Origin: Candidatus Heimdallarchaeota archaeon
GTDB taxonomy: Archaea > Asgardarchaeota > Heimdallarchaeia > Heimdallarchaeales > Heimdallarchaeaceae
Assembly: GCA_018238545.1 (NCBI GenBank)
Contig: JABCTC010000028.1
Location: 1-45,333 of the forward strand
Direction: 5' to 3'
Length of the DNA stretch: 45,333 nt
How positions within the stretch are numbered: position 1 is the stretch's first letter; every line of letters starts with the position of its first letter. The notes beneath the pieces were generated by a model. The model ran no database searches. It saw nothing but the letters and a program-made list of their open reading frames with translations, and was not told the origin of the DNA. Shown in pieces: positions 26,507 to 34,120 of the stretch. Both the position numbers and the translations under genes were made by a program.

Positions 26507-28696
26507 GTGAATGAAACGGAATTTGGGAACATCAATAATCTGATGCACAGTGGAGAGTATAATAAGGCTTTAGAGAAAGTTGAGAAACATCAAAAAGAAA
26601 AAAATCTCACAGATGCTGAGATTTTAAGTCTGAGTTATCTTCAATGTGCAGTTCACAGATTCTTAGGGAATTTTGAGAAGGTTATAGAACTCTCATCGAC
26701 TGTACGAGAAAAAGCAAAAGAACAGAATAATGTTCTTATAGAAGCGGATGCACTTTTATCAGAAATTTTTTCGTTATACCGCCTGGGGGAGTTGGATAAA
26801 GCATCAGGTTTAGTGCAACGAGCAGAAGATCTAATTGAAAATTCTAACTTGAAAGAAATGTCTTCTAGGAGAGCTTATTTGCTTGCATACAAAGCTTATG
26901 TATATGAAGCAAAAGGGGAAGCTGAGCAAGCATTTATTTATGCCCAGCAAAACTATTTTCTCTGCAAAGAATTAGATAATCCTACTTTGCTAGCTTTGGC
27001 ATATTATATCCTAGGATTTATTCATATGAGTACAGGAAATATGGAAAAAGCTTTAGAGAACAATCAAAAAAGCTTAGAAATACGTGAAAAAGATGGAAGC
27101 AAATATGATCTTGCTTTCACCTTGTTTAATTTAGGTTATGCACATAGAAACCTAGGAAATCTTGACGCAGCCCTAGATTATTTTAATAGTAGTTATAAAA
27201 TCCGAAAGAAAATTGGAAATCAACAAGATATTGCATGGACACTTTTGAATTTAGGTGATGTTTACTATGGGAAGGGTGATCTAAAACATGCTCAAAATTA
27301 CTACGAAGAGTCACTCATTGTAAATCAACGTATGCACTTCAATTTTGGTACAATATTTTCTTTTATACGTTTAAGTACAGTGTATAAAGTATTAGATGAT
27401 CCACAGTTGGTGATGGACACATTAGAGAAAGCATTAAGTTTAGTACAGAAGGTACAAAATGTAGACCCTGAAGTCTATATTTTATTTGAGCTAATAAATT
27501 ACATCACAGAGAAGAAGTATATACACAGAAATGCTCTGAAGGATAAACCTCTAAAGGAGTATCTAGAAAGATTGAACGAGATCAATCTAAATTATAAACA
27601 TAAAGTATTCAGTTTCCTAAATCGTCTAGCTAAAGGATTAGAACTAAAAGCAATAGGCGACACTAAAAATAAGAAGAAAGCAAGACAGATATTTCAACAA
27701 ATCACTGAAGAAGAAATCATCAGTTTTGATTACATAAAAATAGCTATTACAAATTACAGTGAACTTCTTGCTGAAGAATTGAGAAAATATTTTGGTGAGG
27801 ATACATTAGTCAATCAACTCAATGAATTATCGGATTCCCTTTCTCCCGTTCTTTTCCAACAGTCATTCTCGATGGTTGCAGAAAACTTTCTAAATCAGAG
27901 TAGATCAGCGTTAGAACAAACAGATATTGTAAAAGCACTTGAGCTTTTAAAACGAGCTCAATATTTATGTGATTTTCTTGGGTTATATAACAAAGGTCCG
28001 ACTCCGTTTAGAATCATCTATAGTTTATTTATGAAAGAAAGAAACCTAAATGAACTCAGTAAAAACCTCAAGATAACAAAAGGTGCATTAAGTAGCCAAC
28101 TAAAGTTACTTGTAGATCTAGATATTGTAGAAATTGCACGAGAAGAACAGGTTAGATCTGCAACTATGCTAAAGAAATATTATCGATTAGGTTCGCGAGG
28201 AAGAGAATTGCTTCAACCTTTGAATCTGAATATTTGTGATTGCATTAGAAGAAAAGAAGAAGATGCTGAATCTATAATTGATGCCTTGATGAAACCAAGA
28301 CTTATCATGAAACTAATCAGAGACACTACTTTTTTAGTTGATAATTTCCAGAATTTTCTAGATGAACATGTTATTCTCAAACCTCTTGGATCTTCTTCAG
28401 ATATTACTCAGAAAGATTTAAACAATGTCAAAGAAATGTTTAGTGACTCAAAGAGCATTAACATCGACCATTATTTTCTAACTGAAAAACAATATGAAGA
28501 ATATCAGAAATTATGGAGAGAATTCGATAGAAGAGTAAAAACAGAAATCATTCAAGATGACATAAATTCTTCTAGTTATCATTCAGTTGAGAAACCAATA
28601 TACATCTCACACATTAACTTACCAATTAAGGATTTAATGACTTTAGAGCGCTATTTGACCACTAAAAGGAAAAAACAAGTTAACAAAAAAGAGTAA
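26507..28696 (+). CDS. TPR-repeat protein with C-terminal winged helix, probable regulator
   Basis: A 729-residue protein with two clear parts. Residues about 1-320 are TPR-like helical repeats; the clearest are near 165-200 (ILGFIHMSTGNMEKALENNQKSLEI), 203-240 and 243-275, each with the G-x-x-A-L-x-Y pattern. Residues about 320-490 are helical without clear motif. Residues about 497-575 form a winged helix of MarR/ArsR type (LNELSKNLKITKGALSSQLKLL with a wing rich in Arg and Lys). The last 150 residues are charged and helical. TPR sensor domains joined to DNA-binding domains are known for peptide- or sugar-responsive regulators. It lies 27 bp after the importer ATPase and 17 bp before the dehydrogenase gene, so it probably controls this block. 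It starts at GTG behind GGTGA. Confidence 0.82.
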   Translation: MNETEFGNINNLMHSGEYNKALEKVEKHQKEKNLTDAEILSLSYLQCAVHRFLGNFEKVIELSSTVREKAKEQNNVLIEADALLSEIFSLYRLGELDKASGLVQRAEDLIENSNLKEMSSRRAYLLAYKAYVYEAKGEAEQAFIYAQQNYFLCKELDNPTLLALAYYILGFIHMSTGNMEKALENNQKSLEIREKDGSKYDLAFTLFNLGYAHRNLGNLDAALDYFNSSYKIRKKIGNQQDIAWTLLNLGDVYYGKGDLKHAQNYYEESLIVNQRMHFNFGTIFSFIRLSTVYKVLDDPQLVMDTLEKALSLVQKVQNVDPEVYILFELINYITEKKYIHRNALKDKPLKEYLERLNEINLNYKHKVFSFLNRLAKGLELKAIGDTKNKKKARQIFQQITEEEIISFDYIKIAITNYSELLAEELRKYFGEDTLVNQLNELSDSLSPVLFQQSFSMVAENFLNQSRSALEQTDIVKALELLKRAQYLCDFLGLYNKGPTPFRIIYSLFMKERNLNELSKNLKITKGALSSQLKLLVDLDIVEIAREEQVRSATMLKKYYRLGSRGRELLQPLNLNICDCIRRKEEDAESIIDALMKPRLIMKLIRDTTFLVDNFQNFLDEHVILKPLGSSSDITQKDLNNVKEMFSDSKSINIDHYFLTEKQYEEYQKLWREFDRRVKTEIIQDDINSSSYHSVEKPIYISHINLPIKDLMTLERYLTTKRKKQVNKKE

Positions 28697-28713
28697 TAAA
28701 CGAACATTAATTT

Positions 28714-30189
28714 ATGGATTTGGAATATTTGAATAGTGAGATTTTAAAAAATTATATCAATGGAAAATGGGTTGATTCAACAACTGATGAAACACGAGAT
28801 GTTATTAATCCCGCTTCAGGTGAGGTTCTTGCAAAAACCCCAATATGCACAAAAGAAGAAGCTTTAGAAACAATCAAAGCTGCAAAGGAAGCATTTTGGA
28901 AATGGAGAACAACTCCTGCACAGTCTAGAATAAGATACTTATATGATTTTCGAGATGCACTGGAAGAGAATTTTGATGATCTTGTAGAAGTTGTAACAAA
29001 GGAACACGGTAAAACATTAGATGAGTCTAGAGGAGAATACCGAAGAGCAATTGAGAATGTAGAAGCAGCTACTCATATTCCTTCGCTTCAAATGGGTTAT
29101 AATTTTGAGGAAATAGCTTCAGGTATCGACGAGATGGTTATTAAACAACCACTTGGCGTTTTCTTCTGCGTTGCACCATTCAATTTCCCAGTTATGGTAC
29201 CAGCTTGGTTTTGGCCCTATGCAATAGCTACTGGGAATACATACATCGTAAAACCTTCAGATCAGTGCCCAATAAGCATGGTAAAACAATTTGAGATTCT
29301 AGATGAGATTGGATTACCTAAAGGTGTTGTAAATCTATTACATGGTGGGCCTGAGGTTGTAAATGCTCTAGTAGAAAGTCCCGATACTGTAGGTTTATCT
29401 TTCGTTGGATCCACCAAAGTCGGAAAACTACTCTATAAAAAATGTGGAGAAGTTGGTAAGAGAGTTCAGGTTCAAGGCGGAGCTAAGAATTTCATAACCA
29501 TTATGCCAGATGCTAATATCGATAGAACTGTACCAAATCTAATCACTTCATTTTTTGGTAATGCAGGGCAACGATGTTTAGCAGGTGGTGTATTATTGAC
29601 TGTTGGAGACGTTCACAATCCGTTGAAAGAGAAATTAATTGAATCAACTAAACAAATAAAAGTTGGAGACGGGATGGATGAAGATAACCATATGGGTCCT
29701 CTAGCTTCCGAAGCTGGCATGAAGAAGGTACTAGAATACATTCAGAAAGGCATTGATGAAGGAGCAACATTAGTATTAGATGGAAGAAATGTAAGGGATG
29801 ATGAGTCTCTTAAGAATGGTTTCTATGTTGGTCCTACAATTTTCGAAAATGTTTCACCAGAGATGTCAATTGCTCAAGAAGAAATTTTTGGTCCTGTTAT
29901 GCCTATTGTAAATGTTAAAAATTTAGATGAAGCAATAGAAGTCATTCACAACAATCCTTATGGAAATGCCTCCTCCATTTTTACTTCAAGTGGGAAATCA
30001 GCTAGAGATTACCAATATCTTGTCAAAGCAGGCAATATTGGTATAAACATAGGTGTTGCAGCACCAATCGCAACTTTTCCATTCTCTGGAATGAAAGATA
30101 GTTTTATGGGAGATCTTCATGGACAAGGGAAAAGCGGAATAGATTTCTTTACAGAAGACAAGGTTGTAATTACAAGATGGTTTGATTAA
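28714..30189 (+). CDS. mmsA: CoA-acylating methylmalonate/malonate-semialdehyde dehydrogenase
   Basis: Aldehyde dehydrogenase of the MmsA/IolA type, 491 residues, full length. It oxidises methylmalonate or malonate semialdehyde with NAD and CoA to propionyl-CoA or acetyl-CoA plus CO2. The catalytic Cys288 is in GNAGQRCLAGG. The glutamate of hydrolytic family members is replaced by the QGGAKNF stretch near 254-260, which is the mark of CoA-dependent members. The pocket segment FFCVAPFNFPVMVPAWFWPYAIATGNTYIVKPSD near 150-183 is typical, and the C-terminal half keeps EEIFGPVMPIV. It sits after the TPR regulator and before a 139-aa orphan and a class-III aminotransferase, the order expected for beta-alanine or 3-aminoisobutyrate breakdown. 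A general semialdehyde role remains possible. Confidence 0.9.
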   Translation: MDLEYLNSEILKNYINGKWVDSTTDETRDVINPASGEVLAKTPICTKEEALETIKAAKEAFWKWRTTPAQSRIRYLYDFRDALEENFDDLVEVVTKEHGKTLDESRGEYRRAIENVEAATHIPSLQMGYNFEEIASGIDEMVIKQPLGVFFCVAPFNFPVMVPAWFWPYAIATGNTYIVKPSDQCPISMVKQFEILDEIGLPKGVVNLLHGGPEVVNALVESPDTVGLSFVGSTKVGKLLYKKCGEVGKRVQVQGGAKNFITIMPDANIDRTVPNLITSFFGNAGQRCLAGGVLLTVGDVHNPLKEKLIESTKQIKVGDGMDEDNHMGPLASEAGMKKVLEYIQKGIDEGATLVLDGRNVRDDESLKNGFYVGPTIFENVSPEMSIAQEEIFGPVMPIVNVKNLDEAIEVIHNNPYGNASSIFTSSGKSARDYQYLVKAGNIGINIGVAAPIATFPFSGMKDSFMGDLHGQGKSGIDFFTEDKVVITRWFD

Positions 30190-30217
30190 AAGAAAAATGA
30201 AAGAAAAGTGATAGGAA

Positions 30218-30637
30218 ATGAGTTTAGAAACTTTAGGTGCAACAATAAAGTTTGCTCTCAATCAAGAAACAGTTTTACTAGAATTCTTCCAATCTATGCA
30301 GAAGAACAACAAAAATGAAAAACTAGTAGAGGTTATAGACAAGATAGTTCAATTATCTACAAAAAATCTTAAACGATTGAAGAGAATACGAAGAGAAAAT
30401 ACGACCGAGATGATTCTTGAACCAATAAAAGGTTTAGAAAAATCAAGATTTATATTCGTTAAAGAAGATATTAACAAAATTGGTGAACATGAAGTAGTTA
30501 ATAGTTTGAAGAACTATCTAACAAAAATAATATTATTTTACTCTGAATCTGCTGAAAAAGTAAGTTTTATTGGAGAAATATCATACGTTTTTGAGCAATT
30601 CAAAGAAAAATATCAAGAGCTAATTAATTTGATTTAA
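30218..30637 (+). CDS. hypothetical helical protein (139 aa)
   Basis: I do not recognise this protein. It is 139 residues, nearly all helix by composition, Lys/Glu/Ile rich, with no Cys, signal peptide or membrane helix. The plan looks like four to five helices with motifs such as FALNQETVLLEFFQSM (10-25), VIDKIVQLSTKNLKRLKRI (37-55) and ISYVFEQFKEKYQELI at the end. Spacing of hydrophobic residues suggests a small helical bundle like ferritin/rubrerythrin-type or DUF scaffolds, but no metal-binding Glu/His set is seen. It starts at an ATG 28 bp after mmsA and ends 17 bp before the aminotransferase, so it is part of the operon and could be a partner of either enzyme. Confidence 0.7.
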   Translation: MSLETLGATIKFALNQETVLLEFFQSMQKNNKNEKLVEVIDKIVQLSTKNLKRLKRIRRENTTEMILEPIKGLEKSRFIFVKEDINKIGEHEVVNSLKNYLTKIILFYSESAEKVSFIGEISYVFEQFKEKYQELINLI

Positions 30638-30644
30638 TGTGTTA

Positions 30645-30649
30645 GGTGA
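30645..30649 (+). promoter_or_regulatory. ribosome binding site GGTGA of the class-III aminotransferase
   Basis: GGTGA 5 nt before the ATG at 30655. The in-frame GTG at 30646 lies inside this site, so it is unlikely to be the start. Confidence 0.5.
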
Positions 30650-30654
30650 AAAAT

Positions 30655-31947
30655 ATGAACTCAGAAGAAATAAGGAAGAAGGATGAAGAGTTTTTTATTC
30701 AAGGGTACGCTAGAGTACCTATTGTATTGACAGAAGGGAAAGGAGCAACGTTAAAGGATATAAACGGAAAAGAATACATTGATTGTTTTGCAGGAATTGC
30801 AGTTTCAAATGTTGGTCATGCTCATGAAAGGTTAGTTCAAGCAGGTACTAATCAAATGAAGAAACTGATTCACACTTCAGGGAGATTTTTCAATATTCCA
30901 CAAACACTTCTAGTAGAAAAACTTGCAGAGATCACACCTAATGGTTTACAACACACTTACTTGTGTAACAGTGGAACAGAAGCTGTGGAAAATGCTGTCA
31001 AGCTTGTAAAGAAATATGCTATATCTCGTGGCAAAACAGGAGCTGCGCTGATTGCTCTTGAAGGTTCCTTTCATGGAAGATTAGGTTTTTCCCTCAGTTT
31101 AACTGGTCAAGCAAAATACAAGAAAGGATTTTCATCTTATGCTAATCTACAAGGAGTAGTTCATGCACCAACGCCTTACCCTTATAGATCAAAACTCTCA
31201 GAGGAAGAATGTGGAGAAGAAGCAGCGTTAGCTATTGAAAATGTGATTGATTATCATACAGCTGGAGATGTTGCTGCATTCATCATTGAACCCATACTTG
31301 GTGAAGGAGGAATTATCGTTCCACCTGATACTTATTTTGAAACTTTGGTTGGGATACTAAAAGAGCGAGATATTCCGTTTATCTCTGATGAAGTACAATC
31401 TGGTTTTGGTCGATCTGGTAAATGGTTTGCTAGTGAATATTGGAATCTTAATCCAGATTTAATGACCCTAGCTAAAGGACTTGGTGGAGGTATGCCCATT
31501 GGAGCAGCTATTGCTACAAGCAAGATAGTTGAATGTGTTAAATCAGGTGACTTCTTCTCAACTTATGGAGGTAATCCTGTCTGTTCAGCGGTAGCACTAG
31601 AAAACATCAAAATTATTGAAGATGAAAAATTAGTCGAGAATTCCGCTAATATTGGTAAGGTCTTCATGGAGGGGCTAAAAAATATACAAAGGAAGAATAG
31701 TATAATCGGAGATGTGAGAGGAAAAGGATTAATGATAGGTTTTGAACTTGTTAAAAATCCTAAAACTAAGAAACCTGCAGTAGACGAAACTAAAAAGATG
31801 GTAAACTTACTCAAAAATGAAGGAGTTATCATAGGTTTGGGTGGATTATTTGGGAATGTTCTAAGACTTCAACCTCCTTTATGTATAACAGAAGAGCAAG
31901 CCAATGAAGTATTAGATAAAATTGAAAAGACATTAACCTCCCTTTAA
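30655..31947 (+). CDS. class-III aminotransferase (omega-amino acid type)
   Basis: PLP enzyme of aminotransferase class III, 430 residues from the ATG at 30655. Members act on beta-alanine, 4-aminobutyrate, acetylornithine or related omega-amines. The PLP lysine is Lys274 in MTLAKGLGGGMPIGA. Asp in ISDEVQSGFGRSG pairs with the pyridine N, and SGTEAVENAVKLVKKY near 106-121 binds the phosphate. The N-terminus (FIQGYARVPIVLTEGKGATLKDINGKEYIDCFAGI) is the usual class-III opening. Its place after mmsA suggests a beta-amino-acid:pyruvate or 2-oxoglutarate aminotransferase making malonate or methylmalonate semialdehyde. Alternatives are a GABA aminotransferase, or a phospho-lyase of the AGXT2L type, given the kinase two genes downstream. 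A 123-bp gap with TATA-like sequence follows. Confidence 0.88.
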   Translation: MNSEEIRKKDEEFFIQGYARVPIVLTEGKGATLKDINGKEYIDCFAGIAVSNVGHAHERLVQAGTNQMKKLIHTSGRFFNIPQTLLVEKLAEITPNGLQHTYLCNSGTEAVENAVKLVKKYAISRGKTGAALIALEGSFHGRLGFSLSLTGQAKYKKGFSSYANLQGVVHAPTPYPYRSKLSEEECGEEAALAIENVIDYHTAGDVAAFIIEPILGEGGIIVPPDTYFETLVGILKERDIPFISDEVQSGFGRSGKWFASEYWNLNPDLMTLAKGLGGGMPIGAAIATSKIVECVKSGDFFSTYGGNPVCSAVALENIKIIEDEKLVENSANIGKVFMEGLKNIQRKNSIIGDVRGKGLMIGFELVKNPKTKKPAVDETKKMVNLLKNEGVIIGLGGLFGNVLRLQPPLCITEEQANEVLDKIEKTLTSL

Positions 31948-32070
31948 CTTGCAAGATGGGCGGTTAGTATAATATATCAACAAGATAATTCATAACAAAA
32001 GAGAAGATAACGATATAATAACTGCAAATCTTTTTAATTTCTTATTCTTTCTTTTCTTCGTGATACTAAA

Positions 32071-32973
32071 ATGAATGCAGGAAATACTCATAGAATAACC
32101 ATGAAAGATGTTGTTTACAAAGCTGATAAAAATAACCCTCCGGTTTTAACTATTGATTCTGGTGATACAGTTGTATTCGAATGTAAAGATGCCTTTAATC
32201 AAGTAATTCAAAAACCTGAAGATTTGCCGATTGACTTTGATATGGAGCACATTAATCCAGCAACTGGTCCTGTTTATGTGAAAGGTGCAGAACCTGGTGA
32301 CACTTTAGAGGTTCATATACTCAACATAGATGTAGCGGAACAAGGTTCTTGTTGCATAATACCTAATTTTGGTTTTCTAGCCCCTGAATTTCCAGAACCA
32401 TGGACTAGAATAATTCCAATCAAGGATGGTTATGCGATATTCAGTGATAAAGTAAAAATACTAATTAATCCTTTTCCAGGAACGATGATTGTTGCGCCAA
32501 CTGAAGTAACTCACGACCACGGAACACTTATCCCTAAGGAATATGGAGGGAACATGGATAGTCGAGCATGTACTGCAGGAACAACTGTTTTTCTACCTAT
32601 TTTTGTTGAAGGTGCTCTTTTTGGTGTAGGTGATGTTCATGCGGTCCAAGGTGATGGTGAAGTTTGTGGAACAGCTGTTGAAATCGATGCTGATGTAACT
32701 ATCAAATTTGTTGTGAATAAGAACAAGAAAATTAAGAGACCTCATTATGAGAATAAGGAGTATTATATGACAACTGCATGGGGAGAAACAACTGATGAAG
32801 CTTGTAAAATTGCTTTGAGAGATATGATCGATTGGATAGTTGAAGAAAAAGGACTAACAAAACAAGAAGCTTATGCTCTTTGCAGCTGTGCTGTTGATAT
32901 GAGAATCAGCCAGTTAGTAGACATTACACCTGGAGTTAGAGCAGTAATCGCAAAAAAATTATTTGTTGAGTGA
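32071..32973 (+). CDS. acetamidase/formamidase family protein
   Basis: Member of the FmdA/AmdA family, which hydrolyses formamide, acetamide or related short amides to ammonia and the acid. It has 300 residues, close to the shorter archaeal members. Family landmarks are NPATGPVYVKGAEPGDTLEVHIL near 75-97, the GCIIPNFGFL-like stretch, and GALFGVGDVHAVQGDGEVCGTAVE near 187-210, with the His and Asp/Glu residues used for metal binding. The late segment AYALCSCAVDMRISQLVD is also typical. It starts at an ATG after a 123-bp gap, so it may have its own promoter, and is followed 13 bp later by the kinase gene. Ammonia release from amides would suit a nitrogen-scavenging block, but the real substrate is not known. 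Confidence 0.88.
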   Translation: MNAGNTHRITMKDVVYKADKNNPPVLTIDSGDTVVFECKDAFNQVIQKPEDLPIDFDMEHINPATGPVYVKGAEPGDTLEVHILNIDVAEQGSCCIIPNFGFLAPEFPEPWTRIIPIKDGYAIFSDKVKILINPFPGTMIVAPTEVTHDHGTLIPKEYGGNMDSRACTAGTTVFLPIFVEGALFGVGDVHAVQGDGEVCGTAVEIDADVTIKFVVNKNKKIKRPHYENKEYYMTTAWGETTDEACKIALRDMIDWIVEEKGLTKQEAYALCSCAVDMRISQLVDITPGVRAVIAKKLFVE

Positions 32974-32986
32974 GAGTTAAAGGAGA

Positions 32987-34051
32987 ATGTACAGCAATAA
33001 AATAGAATTATCGGAAGAAAATGTTAAAAAAATAATTACTGATTTCTATGATCTAGGAGAAATCATCTCCATAATTCCCCTTGAATCTGGTCATGAGAGT
33101 GACAATGTTAAGTTTTCTACCCCAGAAGGTGACTTCGTACTTAAGTTGCACTTTTATCCCCAACTAGATGGTATTAGGGATAAGATGAACACACATGACT
33201 TACTTCATGAAGCAGGAGTGAAAGTTCCCATACCTATCAATACTAGAAAAAAGGATTTTGTAGCTAAATATGATAAGGAAAATCTTCTTGTTGTTCACAC
33301 ATTTATTTCAGGGGAACCAATTTATAGAGAAGATGAGAAAACAATGTTTAGCTGGATGAAGTGGTTTGGGAAGCAATTTGGAATTTTTCACAAGAAGTCA
33401 AAAAATATACCACTAGAGAAAATTAAACAGAGAGTAAAAAATAAGGATATGGATTCTATTTCTCCACCACCAGGTGATTGGGTACTAGATAGATATAAGG
33501 AAAGGAATTCAATATTACCAGAGCATGAGAAAAACGAAAAGATACTAAAAGATTTTGTGCAATTTCTCAAAATTGTACGAGAATTAGATATGTCTAGTTT
33601 TACAGCTGGATTAACGCATGGTGATATTTTCCCGGGAAATTTCTTTAAGAAAAATGAGGAACTTACAGGTATTCTAGATTTTGGTGCCAGTTACGAATGT
33701 TTAGTTTCTGATTTGGGAACATGGGTTATGTATACTTCTCTGTATAAACCAGAGAATAGAGATTATTTCAAAAATTTCATAAAACCTTACTTGAAATATT
33801 CAGAAATTCCGATAGAGGAATTAAAACTAGTTCCTTTGCTTCTAAAATCGAGAGCTTATCTTCAATACTTCTATTTTGCTTTTAGAATACACAATAATAT
33901 AACACAAGGTCTTGAGGAGGAGGAATTGAAGGATGCATCAAAGCACAATTGGAAAGGTTTTACTGATGGGATATATCTTGTTGAAACAGCTAATGATTTA
34001 GATAATAATTATTTTTATGATTTAGCCATACAAGCTCTACAAGATACTTAA
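32987..34051 (+). CDS. APH-type phosphotransferase (homoserine/hydroxylysine kinase-like)
   Basis: Small-molecule kinase of the aminoglycoside-phosphotransferase superfamily, 354 residues. The catalytic loop is LTHGDIFPGNFF with His211, Asp213 and Asn218, and the metal-binding Asp231 is in ILDFGASYE. The N-lobe has VLKLHFYP with the ATP-site lysine near residue 53. Relatives phosphorylate homoserine, choline, hydroxylysine or similar amino alcohols. In some genomes such kinases pair with class-III aminotransferases or phospho-lyases (the hydroxylysine kinase/phospho-lyase pair), and both types are present in this block. It starts with an ATG only 1 nt after an AGGAG site, unusually tight, 13 bp after the amidase stop. 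The substrate is unknown. Confidence 0.8.
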   Translation: MYSNKIELSEENVKKIITDFYDLGEIISIIPLESGHESDNVKFSTPEGDFVLKLHFYPQLDGIRDKMNTHDLLHEAGVKVPIPINTRKKDFVAKYDKENLLVVHTFISGEPIYREDEKTMFSWMKWFGKQFGIFHKKSKNIPLEKIKQRVKNKDMDSISPPPGDWVLDRYKERNSILPEHEKNEKILKDFVQFLKIVRELDMSSFTAGLTHGDIFPGNFFKKNEELTGILDFGASYECLVSDLGTWVMYTSLYKPENRDYFKNFIKPYLKYSEIPIEELKLVPLLLKSRAYLQYFYFAFRIHNNITQGLEEEELKDASKHNWKGFTDGIYLVETANDLDNNYFYDLAIQALQDT

Positions 34052-34120
34052 TAAGTAAGATCCCTTTATGGTATATCAGTAATATTTTTGTATGTGTCTT
34101 AAAACCCCTATTTGATAATA

